NCBI RefSeq assembly: GCF_000789235.1
Contig: NZ_KN525716.1
Location: 1-64,000, forward strand
Origin: Wocania ichthyoenteri Th78
GTDB lineage: Bacteria > Bacteroidota > Bacteroidia > Flavobacteriales > Flavobacteriaceae
Length of the DNA stretch: 64,000 bases
Reading direction: 5' to 3'
The first letter of the stretch is position 1. Each line of letters opens with the position of its first letter. Below, in pieces: positions 15,251 to 24,662 of this stretch. The position numbers were made by a program, and so were the translations under genes. The notes under the pieces were generated by a model. It was given only the letters and a program-made list of their open reading frames with translations, had not been told where the DNA came from and searched no databases.

Positions 15251-15275
15251 TACTAGAATTTATATTATGTAAAAT
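15248..15275 (+). other. dif-like sequence, candidate attachment site
   Basis: The last 17 of these 28 bases are close to a Xer recombination site: a central TTTATA and a right arm TTATGTAAAAT, which differs at one base from the common XerD arm TTATGTTAAAT. The left (XerC) arm is poorly matched, as in several Xer-integrated phages. It sits exactly at the junction between the element's last terminator and chromosomal DNA. No integrase gene is visible, which fits use of host XerCD. Confidence 0.4.
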
Positions 15276-15354
15276 AGAATATTTTAAACCTTTTTGTAAA
15301 TGTTAATTAACTACTAATTAATAAAGATTTTTTTTAAAACAAATTATCAAATAG

Positions 15355-15362
15355 TATATTTG
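15355..15362 (+). promoter_or_regulatory. -7 element of the yqaA-like gene
   Basis: TATATTTG matches TAnnTTTG perfectly and lies 26 bases before the start codon at 15389. The upstream half is a T-run around 15329-15335 rather than a clear TTTG. Confidence 0.5.
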
Positions 15363-15388
15363 CTTTCCCATTAATTTATCGAATTAAA

Positions 15389-16012
15389 ATGAAACCTAAG
15401 TCAAGTCAAAAATCTAAGGATGGAAAATCACGATTACGGCTACTGCATCAGTACTATTCCTACACTGGATTTTATACTTTTGTTTGGCAAGCTATAAAAA
15501 AAGCTTTTCCTTATATTATTGCTATAGTCATTTCTATTTATGCAGTAAATCATTTTTTTAATATTAATGAGGCTTTAACTCGTCTTACAGAAATACTACC
15601 AGCTTTTGGTGTATTATCTTTCTTTTTTGTTTCAGAAACTCTTTTGGGTTTAGTTCCTCCTGAAGTTTTTATTGCTTGGGCAGGAAAAATGCATAGTCCT
15701 TGGTTTTATTTGAGCCTTTTAGCGGTTTTATCGTATTGTGGCGGACTCTTATCCTATTGGATGGGAAGAATGATTACTAAAATTCCATCAGTACATAATT
15801 ACCTTGAGGTTAAAATGGAAAAACAATTAAAAAACTCTAAAAAATGGGGTGGTTTTTTAATAGTTGTTGGTGCTTTGTTACCACTACCCTTTTCAATATC
15901 ATGTATAGCAGCAGGAATTATTGAATTCCCTTTTAAAAATGTAGTACTTTATGGTTCGTTAAGATTATTGCGCTTTGCTATTTACGGACTTATCATTTTC
16001 AATGCGTTATAA
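15389..16012 (+). CDS. YqaA/DedA-like (VTT domain) membrane protein (207 aa)
   Basis: This 207-residue membrane protein has a cytosolic, basic N-terminus and about five hydrophobic segments. SETLLGLVPPEVFIAWAGKM and LLSYWMGRMITKIP resemble the SNARE-associated/DedA-type (VTT) domain, and GALLPLPFSISCIAAGIIEF is its conserved proline-containing re-entrant part. Relatives take part in lipid carrier flipping and envelope homeostasis. It is the first chromosomal gene to the right of the prophage. Confidence 0.75.
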   Translation: MKPKSSQKSKDGKSRLRLLHQYYSYTGFYTFVWQAIKKAFPYIIAIVISIYAVNHFFNINEALTRLTEILPAFGVLSFFFVSETLLGLVPPEVFIAWAGKMHSPWFYLSLLAVLSYCGGLLSYWMGRMITKIPSVHNYLEVKMEKQLKNSKKWGGFLIVVGALLPLPFSISCIAAGIIEFPFKNVVLYGSLRLLRFAIYGLIIFNAL

Positions 16013-16069
16013 AAAAGTACTAAAACACACTTTTTATACACTTTTCTGTACTATTTTCGCAAAAAATAA

Positions 16070-16375
16070 ATGCTTATGTTTTCTTTTATTAATGTATTCA
16101 GAATTGTTGCTCTTTTTGAAGGAGTTTCGTATATCTTATTATTATTTATTGCAACACCCATTAAGTATCTAGCTGATGATCCTCAATATGTTAAACTCTT
16201 AGGAATGCCACACGGTATATTATTCATTGCATATATAGCTTTAGCTTTTGTTTTTAAAAAAGATTTTTCTTGGAATACTAAGCAGTTTACCCTAGTGCTT
16301 TTAGCTTCAATTATTCCGTTCGGAACATTTTATGTTGATAGAAATTATTTAAAACATTCAAAAATAGATGAGTAA
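16070..16375 (+). CDS. DUF3817 family membrane protein (101 aa)
   Basis: This 101-residue protein has three hydrophobic segments. FRIVALFEGVSYILLLFIATPIK, with its conserved Glu, and the GMPHGILFIAYIALA block with HG are typical of DUF3817. Its function is not known. It overlaps the MscS-type gene at 16368 by eight bases, so the two are probably co-translated. Confidence 0.75.
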   Translation: MLMFSFINVFRIVALFEGVSYILLLFIATPIKYLADDPQYVKLLGMPHGILFIAYIALAFVFKKDFSWNTKQFTLVLLASIIPFGTFYVDRNYLKHSKIDE

Positions 16376-17624
16376 TTATAAACATTTACTTTACGATTAT
16401 TTACTATCTATTGGTACTTCAGAAGCTGTTGCGAAATACCTGAATATGTTTGCTCTATTATTCGCTTTAATACTAATCGTATTTATTGTCGATTTTATTA
16501 TAAGAAAATTAATTAGAGGAGCATTTACTCAATTTGCTAACAAGACGAAAACTAATTTTGATGACCTTCTAATTTCAAATAAAGTTCCAAGGAATGTCGC
16601 CCACATTATTCCCTTATTAATTGCCATTGAATTTATTCCGATAGTGCTTTATGATTTCGAATATTCAGAAAATATTGTAGAAAAAGGCTTATTAGTTTTT
16701 GCGATTATTTTAACGCTTTGGATAGTTAGAAGCTTATTAAACACCTTAAAAGATTACTTAAAAACCCTGCCTCAATTAAAGGATAAGCCTATAGATAGCT
16801 ACATACAGGTGTTCATGATTTTTGCTTGGTTAGGTGGCTTTATGTCTGCGATTGCAATAATTACAGGTATTCCTTTTGTGAAATTTGCAACAGGACTTGG
16901 AGCGATATCCGCAGTTATTATATTAGTCTTTAAAGACACTATTTTAGGTTTTGTTGCGAGTATTCAAGTGTCTATTAACGATATGGTTCGTATTGGTGAT
17001 TGGATTACCTTTGAAAAATACGGTGCTGATGGCGATGTAATAGAAATCAACTTAGCTACGGTAAAGGTTCAAAATTTTGATAACACCATCACAACCATAC
17101 CCACTTATGCCTTAATCTCTGATTCGTTTAAAAACTGGAGAGGCATGAGTAATTCGGGTGGTAGGCGAATAAAACGTGCTTTATATATTAAACAAGATGG
17201 TGTTAAATATTTAACCGACGAAGAAGTTGATAAGCTTAAAAATATTCAATTGATTACATCGTATTTAGAAACACGACAAAACGATATTAAAGTTTATAAT
17301 ACAAGTAATAACGCTAATAAAGAACTTTTGTTAAACGGAAGAAATCTAACTAATTTAGGGGTCTTTAGAAAATATATCGATTCTTACTTAAATCATCATT
17401 CGGCAATAAATAAAGATATGATGATTATGGTACGTCAATTAGCACCAACAACACAGGGTATTCCTTTAGAAATTTATGCGTTTAGTAGTGATAAACGTTG
17501 GGCTAATTACGAGTATATTATGGCTGATATTTTTGATCATCTTATCGCAGCACTCCCCTATTTCGATTTAGAAATTTTCGAATTACCGAATAATTCAAGT
17601 TTTAACTTTCAAAAACCTATTTAA
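16368..17624 (+). CDS. MscS-family mechanosensitive ion channel (418 aa)
   Basis: Several membrane segments lie in residues 20-190, with the pore-lining helix near FATGLGAISAVIILVFKDTILGF. The MscS beta domain follows (VRIGDWITFEKYGADGDVIE, TTIPTYALISDSFKNWRGM), then a C-terminal extension. The length and the WRGMSNSGGRRIKRAL segment resemble the YbdG subgroup. It releases solutes on hypo-osmotic shock. A second, shorter MscS protein lies at 28205. Confidence 0.85.
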   Translation: MSNYKHLLYDYLLSIGTSEAVAKYLNMFALLFALILIVFIVDFIIRKLIRGAFTQFANKTKTNFDDLLISNKVPRNVAHIIPLLIAIEFIPIVLYDFEYSENIVEKGLLVFAIILTLWIVRSLLNTLKDYLKTLPQLKDKPIDSYIQVFMIFAWLGGFMSAIAIITGIPFVKFATGLGAISAVIILVFKDTILGFVASIQVSINDMVRIGDWITFEKYGADGDVIEINLATVKVQNFDNTITTIPTYALISDSFKNWRGMSNSGGRRIKRALYIKQDGVKYLTDEEVDKLKNIQLITSYLETRQNDIKVYNTSNNANKELLLNGRNLTNLGVFRKYIDSYLNHHSAINKDMMIMVRQLAPTTQGIPLEIYAFSSDKRWANYEYIMADIFDHLIAALPYFDLEIFELPNNSSFNFQKPI

Positions 17625-19239
17625 TTATTAATTTTGAAGTTTCATTATCATTCACTTTAAAAAGGTAAAGACCTAATTGTATATCATTAAGATTAAGTTT
17701 CACTTCACTTAAATCGTTATAGTCAATATCCAATACTTTCTTTCCTAAAATTGAGTAGAGCTTAACGTTATTAATATTCTTGCCTTTAATTATTAAATCT
17801 CTTGATGCCTTTAATGGATTTGGATAAAATTTATACGCCTTATCAAATTGCCTATCATCAGTAGAAAGAGACGATCCTAAATTTCCTGATAGGGCGATAA
17901 CCAAACTAATCCCCTTATCAAAATTAGCTATGTTTCCAGCTGCATCAGCTTGATTAGCCACATTGGTTGGATTTGGAGCCATAAACGACATAAATAAATA
18001 TTTATAATCTGGTGTAAATGTAATCCCTGTAGGTTCAGCGTCATGTGGTGTAATACCAAATAACTCAACTTGTGGGCTCGCTTGTGTATGTCCATTTTTA
18101 ACAACCCAAATGTAAAATTGTTTACTCCCAGAGTTATCATCTTGAAGTACCCAAAGATTTCCATCTCCATCAAAAGCCAAATTATCATTGCCTCCTCCCC
18201 AGTCTACTGATGTGGTACTAATTCCGTCATTAATATCATAGCTCATGGCTCCAACATAAGTTTCCATAGTTACAGTCGAAGCAGATGCTTCAAGTGGATC
18301 GGAATCTGAAAACCTATAAACTCTTTGATCCGGAGCACCTTTAACAGCAAAGTAAATCATACCATCTGGACCAATTTCAACGTCTTCTATACCTTCAAAT
18401 TCAGTTGCCCCAGCAGCTAAACTCAATTCATTAGTAATATTTTGATGTGCTGGTAATTGATGTGAAGGATTTGTACTATCATTAATTAATATCCATGAAC
18501 CTGTACCGCTTTTAGATCCTGAAAACACATATAGATTTCCAGCGCTTAAATCTTGAGCATTTGTTGCAACAAATTTATATAAAAAGCCATGTCCAACGGT
18601 ATCATCTGCTCCTTGGTAAACTGTTCGGTTATTAGAGTGAATAGCAACATTTTCATGTTTAAAATTACCCATAGCCCAATGTTTGCCAATTACTGTTTTT
18701 GTTGCTGGATTAATTTCAATATTCCAACCTACATCATTATAACCATCAAAATTAAAATCTGTTAACCCTGTACCTAACTCATTATAAGCAACCTCTTCAC
18801 AAGAAATTACTGTTCCCCAGGAGGTTACAGTACCAGAACAATTTGCAGCTGTACCGCCAACTGCTGCGAAGTTTAAATCTTCAGATGCGGCTGTCTCCCA
18901 CAATTTAGTAGTTGCATTAAAATTGATATCTAATATTTGTACACCTCCTCCTCCATCAGTTAATATGCTTCCTTCTGAATTTATACTTAAATAACCATTA
19001 GTACTACTACCAGCAATAGGTACATAAGCAGTAAAATCTGGTTTTACTTTAAAGTTACCACCTGCTGTCAAGGGATCTCCAGTTTCTATAATCTTTTGGA
19101 ATTTGTGAGTAGACGGAATTACAAATTGATCCGTTTGTGATGCTGGTGTTACTGATGTAAAATCACCAATATTTTGAGAATGAAAAGAATAGGTAGTAAA
19201 AAAGAAAAGGGACAGCATTGTAATTTTTAATAGCCTCAT
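17617..19239 (-). CDS. Secreted PhoX/DUF839-like protein with T9SS sorting domain (540 aa)
   Basis: I start at 19239 (MRLLKITMLSLFFFTTYSFHSQ), a good signal peptide; the upstream ATG at 19275 would add 12 unneeded residues. The body matches PhoX-like DUF839 proteins: PDFTAYVPIAGSSTNGYLSI, SCEEVAYNELGTGLTDFNFD, GHGFLYKFVATN, EGIEDVEIGPDGMIYFAVKG and DNLAFDGDGNLWVLQDD. PhoX enzymes are Ca/Fe-dependent phosphatases. The last 80 residues (KAYKFYPNPLKAS ... GLYLFKVNDNETSKLIIK) are a type A T9SS C-terminal sorting domain, so it is exported across the outer membrane. Substrate is not proven. Confidence 0.8.
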   Translation of the reverse strand: MRLLKITMLSLFFFTTYSFHSQNIGDFTSVTPASQTDQFVIPSTHKFQKIIETGDPLTAGGNFKVKPDFTAYVPIAGSSTNGYLSINSEGSILTDGGGGVQILDINFNATTKLWETAASEDLNFAAVGGTAANCSGTVTSWGTVISCEEVAYNELGTGLTDFNFDGYNDVGWNIEINPATKTVIGKHWAMGNFKHENVAIHSNNRTVYQGADDTVGHGFLYKFVATNAQDLSAGNLYVFSGSKSGTGSWILINDSTNPSHQLPAHQNITNELSLAAGATEFEGIEDVEIGPDGMIYFAVKGAPDQRVYRFSDSDPLEASASTVTMETYVGAMSYDINDGISTTSVDWGGGNDNLAFDGDGNLWVLQDDNSGSKQFYIWVVKNGHTQASPQVELFGITPHDAEPTGITFTPDYKYLFMSFMAPNPTNVANQADAAGNIANFDKGISLVIALSGNLGSSLSTDDRQFDKAYKFYPNPLKASRDLIIKGKNINNVKLYSILGKKVLDIDYNDLSEVKLNLNDIQLGLYLFKVNDNETSKLIIK

Positions 19240-19344
19240 GATTTCTATTTTTAAAATTAATACTGATAAAACCACCCATAAAAAATGGATTTAGCATAAA
19301 GTTACTAAATCCATTTTAAAAATACCTGTATAAGTGATTGTTTT

Positions 19345-20403
19345 TTAGATGTTTGTGGCTAACCAATCACCTACTTCTTTAGTTCCATAAGCTTTACCAC
19401 CGTCTGCTAAATCTTCAGTTACTATACCTTCAGCTAAGGCTTTATTCACAGCATCTCTAATCGCTTTTCCTTCCTCTGGTAAGTTAAAAGCTGTTTCAAA
19501 CATCATAGCTGCCGATAAAACGGTTGCCATTGGATTTGCTATATTTAATCCTGTAGCTTGCGGATATGAGCCATGAATTGGTTCAAATAAAGCAATATCA
19601 CTTCCCATAGATGCCGATGGCATTAAGCCCATTGAACCTGAAATTACAGAAGCTTCATCGGTTAAAATGTCTCCAAATAAGTTTTCAGTAATAAGTACAT
19701 CATAACTATTAGGCCATTGCACCAAACGCATCGCCACAGCATCAACAAACTCATAGCTTACTTCAACTTCTGGATAATCTTTTTCCATAGCCTGAACAGT
19801 TTCTCTCCATAATCTAGACGTTTCTAAAACGTTAGCTTTATCTACACAACATAACTTTTTAGAACGTGTCATGGCTAATTCAAAACCTTTTTTGGCTAAA
19901 CGCTGTACTTCGACTCTAGTATAAACACAATTATCGTAAGCCGTTTCACCATTATCTCTTCTCCCCTTTTCTCCAAAGTAAATACCACCAGTTAACTCAC
20001 GTAAAAATACTAAATCGGTACCTTCAATACGCTCCTGTTTTAAAGGTGATTTATCTAATAACGACGGAAATGTAAACGTTGGTCGTACATTAGCAAACAA
20101 TCCTAATTTTTTACGCATTTTCAATAAACCTTGTTCTGGACGAACTTGAGCACTTGGGTCATTATCATATTTTGGGTGACCAATAGCCCCAAACAAAACC
20201 GCATCTGATGCTACACATACATCGTGTGTAGAATCTGGGTAAGGCTCTCCAACAGCATCAATAGCTGCAGCACCGGTTAAGGCTGGTTTCCATGTTATTT
20301 CATGTCCAAATTTTTTAGCTACAGCATCACTAACTTTTACAGCTTGATCGATAACTTCCGGTCCTATGCCATCTCCGGCTAAAAGGGCAATATTAAATTT
20401 CAT
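19345..20403 (-). CDS. leuB: 3-isopropylmalate dehydrogenase
   Basis: This protein has the usual 352 residues. It shows [16 protein letters not shown] (NAD-linked beta-decarboxylating dehydrogenase start), the substrate arginines in [14 protein letters not shown], the [17 protein letters not shown] region, [15 protein letters not shown], and the metal site [20 protein letters not shown]. It oxidises and decarboxylates 3-isopropylmalate. With a citramalate-type synthase beside it, it may also act on the methyl-malate analogue in isoleucine synthesis. It is the last gene of the leuC-leuD-synthase-leuB operon. Confidence 0.93.
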   Translation of the reverse strand: MKFNIALLAGDGIGPEVIDQAVKVSDAVAKKFGHEITWKPALTGAAAIDAVGEPYPDSTHDVCVASDAVLFGAIGHPKYDNDPSAQVRPEQGLLKMRKKLGLFANVRPTFTFPSLLDKSPLKQERIEGTDLVFLRELTGGIYFGEKGRRDNGETAYDNCVYTRVEVQRLAKKGFELAMTRSKKLCCVDKANVLETSRLWRETVQAMEKDYPEVEVSYEFVDAVAMRLVQWPNSYDVLITENLFGDILTDEASVISGSMGLMPSASMGSDIALFEPIHGSYPQATGLNIANPMATVLSAAMMFETAFNLPEEGKAIRDAVNKALAEGIVTEDLADGGKAYGTKEVGDWLATNI

Positions 20404-20421
20404 AATGTATGTATTGTAATC

Positions 20422-21942
20422 TTAATTAATAATAATATTTAGCATTTTCTCGGTAGCTTTAATTGCCGATACTGTTTGATCGGAATCTAAACCACGAGTT
20501 TTAAATTCTTTTTCAGAATTTTTCCAAGTAATAATGGTTTCACACAGCGCGTCTGACCGACTCCCTGGCGGTATTCTAACGGCATAATCTATCAAATCAG
20601 GCAATACCATTTTTTTTGTTTTAAACACATTTCTAATAGCATTCATAAACGCATCAAACTGTCCGTCACCTTGTGCATGTTCTTCAAAAACTTCATTTTC
20701 AATACTAATAGAAACTGTTGTTGATGGTTTTAGCCCTTTTGAATGGGTTAAAACATATGAATTCACTTTAACTTTTTCTTCGTAAGTTCTATCTAAAACA
20801 TCCGAAATGATATAAGGTAAATCTTCTTTGGTAACTACCTGCTTTTTATCTCCTAATTCTATAATGCGTTGAGTAACTTTTTTTAAATCTTCATCATTAA
20901 GTTGAAGTCCTAACTCCTGTAAATTCTTTTGAATATTGGCTTTTCCAGAAGCTTTTCCCAAGGCATACTGACGTTTTCTTCCAAAACGCTCGGGTAATAA
21001 ATCGCTAAAATACAGGTTCTTTTTATTATCACCATCGGCATGAATTCCAGCAGTTTGTGTAAATACATTGGCACCAATAATAGGCTTGTTTGCAGGAATC
21101 ACAACACCAGAAAAATTTTCTACTAGTTTGCTAACGGTATACAAAACTTTTTCATTAACCCCGATTTCTATATGTGGCATAAAATCGTTTATTACGGCAA
21201 TAGTACTTGCCATAGGTGCATTTCCTGCACGTTCACCCATACCATTAACAGTTAAATGCAGACCATCAGCCCCAGCTTTTAAAGCTTCCATGGCATTAGA
21301 TACACCTAAATCGTAATCGTTATGTGCATGAAAATCGAAATGCAAGTTAGGGTATCTCTCTTTTATTTCTTTAATAAAATCAAAAGATTCTTTAGGTGTT
21401 AAAATACCCAAAGTATCAGGCAGCATAATACGCTTTACTGGTTGAGTAGATAAAAACGCTAAAAACTCAAATACATAGGTCTTAGAGTTGCGCATGCCAT
21501 TACTCCAATCTTCTAAATAGATATTGGTTTCAATATCATTATTTTTGGCTAATTTTAAAATTTTCTCAATTTCTTTAAAGTGCTGACTTGAACTTTTTTT
21601 AAGTTGATGAGTTAAATGATTTAATGAACCTTTGGTTAAAAGATTTTGAACCTTTGCTCCTGCTTCAATCATCCAATTAATTGATACACCATTATCAACA
21701 AAAGTCAACACTTCAACAGTGTTTAAATATCCATGTTCAGTTGCCCAATATGTGATATCTTTTACAGCTTGTAGCTCGCCTTCAGATACTCGGGCGGATG
21801 CTATTTCAATGCGATCAACTTTTAATTCTTCTAGTAAAAGTTTAGCTATTGTAAGTTTTTCAGAAGCAGAAAACGACACACTCGATGTTTGTTCACCATC
21901 GCGTAATGTCGTATCCATTATTTCAATTCGCCTTTTTGCCAT
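20422..21942 (-). CDS. cimA: Citramalate synthase-like enzyme of the isopropylmalate synthase family (506 aa)
   Basis: It has an N-terminal HMGL-like TIM barrel (IEIMDTTLRDGEQTSSVSFS; metal-site HFDFHAHNDYD with His205 and His207) and a LeuA-type regulatory dimer domain after about 390. The sequence is much closer to what I know of the Leptospira citramalate synthase than to LeuA: DGEQT where LeuA usually has DGEQ(S/A)PG, EIASARVSEGEL, NLLTKGSLNHL, IYLEDWSNGMRNS and HADGDNKKNLY. The pyruvate-pocket residues reported for that enzyme correspond to Leu79, Leu102, Tyr142 and Glu144. It likely condenses pyruvate and acetyl-CoA for isoleucine synthesis. 2-Isopropylmalate synthase is the alternative. 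The start is right after the leuD stop. Confidence 0.72.
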   Translation of the reverse strand: MAKRRIEIMDTTLRDGEQTSSVSFSASEKLTIAKLLLEELKVDRIEIASARVSEGELQAVKDITYWATEHGYLNTVEVLTFVDNGVSINWMIEAGAKVQNLLTKGSLNHLTHQLKKSSSQHFKEIEKILKLAKNNDIETNIYLEDWSNGMRNSKTYVFEFLAFLSTQPVKRIMLPDTLGILTPKESFDFIKEIKERYPNLHFDFHAHNDYDLGVSNAMEALKAGADGLHLTVNGMGERAGNAPMASTIAVINDFMPHIEIGVNEKVLYTVSKLVENFSGVVIPANKPIIGANVFTQTAGIHADGDNKKNLYFSDLLPERFGRKRQYALGKASGKANIQKNLQELGLQLNDEDLKKVTQRIIELGDKKQVVTKEDLPYIISDVLDRTYEEKVKVNSYVLTHSKGLKPSTTVSISIENEVFEEHAQGDGQFDAFMNAIRNVFKTKKMVLPDLIDYAVRIPPGSRSDALCETIITWKNSEKEFKTRGLDSDQTVSAIKATEKMLNIIIN

Positions 21943-22539
21943 TTATAGCATCAAATCGTTAGCAAATGATTCTATGTCACTTTTCATATTTTGAAGATAA
22001 TCAATATCATCAAAACCATTAAGCATGTTGTCTTTCTTATAGCTATTTATTTCAAAAGACTCTTGAGCTCCAGTCGATAAAATAGTTATTGTTTGATTTT
22101 GGAGATTCACTTCTACTTTTGTATTTGAATCTTTATAAATTTCTTCAAAAATTTGTTCTGAAAATTCTGGACTAACCTGTACTGGTAATACCCCAACATT
22201 TAAACAGTTATTTCTAAAAATATCTGCAAAAAAACTTGATACGACACAGCGGAAACCATAATCGTAAACCGCCCAGGCAGCATGCTCTCTAGAAGAACCA
22301 GAACCAAAATTTTTACCACCAACTAAAATTTTTCCGCTATAAATTGGGTTGTTTAATACAAAGTTTTCTTTTGGAGTATTATCTGCGTTGTATCTCCAAT
22401 CTCTAAATAAGTTATCGCCAAAACCTTCACGTTTAGTAGCTTTTAAAAAACGAGCCGGTATGATTTGATCGGTATCCACATTTTCTAATGGTAAAGGAAC
22501 TGCCGTACTTGTTAGTGTTGTAAATTTATCGTAAGCCAT
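21943..22539 (-). CDS. leuD: 3-isopropylmalate dehydratase small subunit
   Basis: This 198-residue protein has [19 protein letters not shown] at the start and the swivelling-domain motif [20 protein letters not shown] at about 73-92. It pairs with LeuC to isomerise 2- and 3-isopropylmalate (or citramalate). Its stop abuts the synthase start. Confidence 0.93.
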   Translation of the reverse strand: MAYDKFTTLTSTAVPLPLENVDTDQIIPARFLKATKREGFGDNLFRDWRYNADNTPKENFVLNNPIYSGKILVGGKNFGSGSSREHAAWAVYDYGFRCVVSSFFADIFRNNCLNVGVLPVQVSPEFSEQIFEEIYKDSNTKVEVNLQNQTITILSTGAQESFEINSYKKDNMLNGFDDIDYLQNMKSDIESFANDLML

Positions 22540-22660
22540 GTTTTTAGTATTCAGTCTGCCAGTATTCAGTAGGCAGTTGTTATTCTTTTTTTATATAATA
22601 ATTATACATCAGCTAAATTATTCAGTTTTGACTGTAAACTGCTGACTTTTGATTGTAAAC
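22540..22660. repeat. Degenerate short repeats between leuC and leuD
   Basis: This 121-base gap holds near-repeats: CAGT-rich units around 22549-22580 (AGTATTCAGT twice) and TTTTGACTGTAAACTGCTGA followed by TTTTGATTGTAAACTT at about 22624-22660. No ORF or terminator is evident. The operon is tight elsewhere, so this is an insertion-like spacer. Confidence 0.45.
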
Positions 22661-24055
22661 TTATAAAAGTTCTCTTGGATCTGTAACTACGCCAGTAATT
22701 GCCGCTGCTGCTGCAACTAAAGGACTAGCTAATAAAGTTCTTGACCCTGGTCCTTGTCGACCTTCAAAGTTTCTGTTAGAAGTACTTACCGCATATTTGC
22801 CTGCAGGTACTTTATCATCATTCATCGCTAAACATGCCGAACAACCTGGTTGTCTTAAAACAAAACCAGCATCATGAATAATATCTAAAATGCCTTCTTC
22901 TTTAATTTTATCTTCAACTTCATGTGACCCTGGAACTAACCATGCTGTAATATTTTCTGCTTTTTTCTTTCCTTTAACAATAGACGCAAAGGCTCTAAAG
23001 TCTTCTATTCTACCATTAGTACAACTTCCTAAGAATACATAATCTACTTTTTTACCAATCATAGAGTCGTTTTCCTCATATCCCATATAGTCTAAAGACT
23101 TTTTATAAGTAGCAACGCCACCTTCAACAGCTTCAGCATCTGGAATGTTTTTAGAAATTCCCATACCCATACCTGGATTTGTTCCGTAAGTAATCATCGG
23201 TTCAATATCGCTAGCATTAAAAGTTAAGTCTTTATCAAATATTGCACCTGCTTCAGTTTTTAAAGTTTTCCATTGTGACACAGCTTTATCCCAATCATCA
23301 CCTTTTAATGATAAAGGTTTATTTTTTAAGTATTTAAAAGTAGTTTCATCTGGAGCAATCATACCTCCACGAGCACCCATTTCTATAGAAAGGTTACAAA
23401 CCGTCATACGGCCTTCCATAGTCATGTTTTCAAAGACATCACCTGCATATTCAACAAAATAACCAGTTGCGCCAGAGGTTGATAATTTCGAAATTATATA
23501 TAAAGCGACATCTTTTGGTGTAACCCCTTTACCCAATTGCCCATTCACATTGATGCGCATCTTTTTAGGCTTAGGTTGCATGATACATTGCGTAGATAGT
23601 ACCATTTCAACCTCGGAAGTCCCAATACCAAAGGCAATAGCTCCAAAAGCACCGTGAGTAGAAGTATGAGAATCTCCACAAACAATAGTTGCTCCAGGGA
23701 AAGTAATCCCGTTTTCTGGACCTACCACGTGAACAATACCATTCTTTTTATGTCCTAATCCCCAATGGCTAATGCCATATTCGTTAGAATTATCTTCTAA
23801 GGCTTTAAGTTGATTTGCCGATAACGGATCTTCAACTGGTAAATGCTGATTTATAGTTGGCGTGTTATGGTCTGCAGTTGCAAATGTACGCTCTGGATAC
23901 AATACACTTAAACCTCTACTTTTTAATCCTAAAAAAGCAACAGGACTTGTTACTTCGTGTATAAAATGGCGGTCAATAAAAAACACATCTGGCCCACCTT
24001 CTATCTTTTTTACAACGTGTGAATCCCACACTTTGTCAAACAATGTTTTACTCAT
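22661..24055 (-). CDS. leuC: 3-isopropylmalate dehydratase large subunit
   Basis: The 464-residue protein has the aconitase-family pattern. The Fe-S cysteines are in [13 protein letters not shown] and [13 protein letters not shown]; other markers are [36 protein letters not shown] and [18 protein letters not shown]. It carries the 4Fe-4S cluster of the LeuCD dehydratase. It is the first gene of the operon, with a TAAATTTG promoter element 28 bases upstream. Confidence 0.95.
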   Translation of the reverse strand: MSKTLFDKVWDSHVVKKIEGGPDVFFIDRHFIHEVTSPVAFLGLKSRGLSVLYPERTFATADHNTPTINQHLPVEDPLSANQLKALEDNSNEYGISHWGLGHKKNGIVHVVGPENGITFPGATIVCGDSHTSTHGAFGAIAFGIGTSEVEMVLSTQCIMQPKPKKMRINVNGQLGKGVTPKDVALYIISKLSTSGATGYFVEYAGDVFENMTMEGRMTVCNLSIEMGARGGMIAPDETTFKYLKNKPLSLKGDDWDKAVSQWKTLKTEAGAIFDKDLTFNASDIEPMITYGTNPGMGMGISKNIPDAEAVEGGVATYKKSLDYMGYEENDSMIGKKVDYVFLGSCTNGRIEDFRAFASIVKGKKKAENITAWLVPGSHEVEDKIKEEGILDIIHDAGFVLRQPGCSACLAMNDDKVPAGKYAVSTSNRNFEGRQGPGSRTLLASPLVAAAAAITGVVTDPRELL

Positions 24056-24082
24056 AAAATATCTTATAATTAGTAAGGGTTA

Positions 24083-24090
24083 CAAATTTA
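24083..24090 (-). promoter_or_regulatory. -7 element of the leu operon
   Basis: On the minus strand this reads TAAATTTG, a perfect TAnnTTTG element, placing transcription start about 20 bases before leuC. A clear TTTG at the right distance upstream is not seen, so confidence is moderate. Confidence 0.4.
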
Positions 24091-24245
24091 TAAAAACCCC
24101 ATTTTTATTACATATTTTTCAATAGGTAAGATGCATTTTTAATAAATTTTTACAAAAAAAATAATAGATGTCATATTTATTGAATTTAATGCAATAGAAC
24201 AACACAATTGATTATAATATTTAAAACAAAATTATAGTGATGTTT

Positions 24246-24614
24246 TTACACGATCTTTAAATTTTTACCATGTGCTTTGGGTTTTCCGTTCTCGTCTAAA
24301 TTTACCATAATAATATTAGAAATACTTATAATGATTTCTTGTGTCATAACATTTCTAACCTCGCAACTTAGCGCAATATATGCATTACCAACCTTTGTGA
24401 TTTTAATTCCGATTTCCACAATATCACCTTGTTCTGCCGATGTTAAAAACTCAATGGCACCCATAGATTTGGTAACTACTTTTTGGTTGTCAAATTGGAT
24501 AATGGCGTATAATGCCGCTTCTTCGTCAATCCACTCTAAAAGGCGACCGCCAAATAGCGTACCGTTGGGGTTTAAATCTTCTGGTTTAATCCATTTTCTT
24601 GTATGAAACTTCAT
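24246..24614 (-). CDS. Acyl-CoA thioesterase, hotdog fold (122 aa)
   Basis: The 122-residue protein follows the YciA/BFIT-type hotdog pattern: PEDLNPNGTLFGGRLLEWIDEEAA (N-x-x-G-T-x-F-G-G and the Asp/Glu of the active site), then TKSMGAIEFLTSAEQGDIVEI. It hydrolyses acyl-CoA. The acyl preference cannot be told. Confidence 0.8.
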   Translation of the reverse strand: MKFHTRKWIKPEDLNPNGTLFGGRLLEWIDEEAALYAIIQFDNQKVVTKSMGAIEFLTSAEQGDIVEIGIKITKVGNAYIALSCEVRNVMTQEIIISISNIIMVNLDENGKPKAHGKNLKIV

Positions 24615-24662
24615 GTCTTTAAATAGGTTTATTTAAAATATTAAATTGTGAATAATCTATTT

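Larger units (their letters stand above)
1..15275. mobile_element. Integrated non-tailed, probably ssDNA-type prophage (left end outside window)
   Basis: The block contains a rolling-circle-type initiator, a likely capsid gene, many proteins under 100 residues with one membrane segment, two very basic proteins, an M15 endolysin, holins, a lectin/LRR adhesion module, an SSB and a hairpin-rich non-coding region. I see no terminase, portal, tail, packaging ATPase or integrase gene. This gene set matches what is known of small membrane-containing or ssDNA phages of Flavobacteria (FLiP and Cellulophaga phi48:2 types) better than tailed phages. That assignment is inference from layout, because no homology search was possible. 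The right edge is set by the terminator at 15226-15250 and the dif-like site at 15248-15275, just before the chromosomal gene at 15389. The left edge is not in the window, so the element is longer than 15.2 kb, which is large for FLiP-like viruses. Confidence 0.75.

Noticed and set aside
20422-21942. Homocitrate synthase assignment
   Set aside because: The operon contains leuB, leuC and leuD, and the motifs follow citramalate/isopropylmalate synthases with the regulatory dimer domain.
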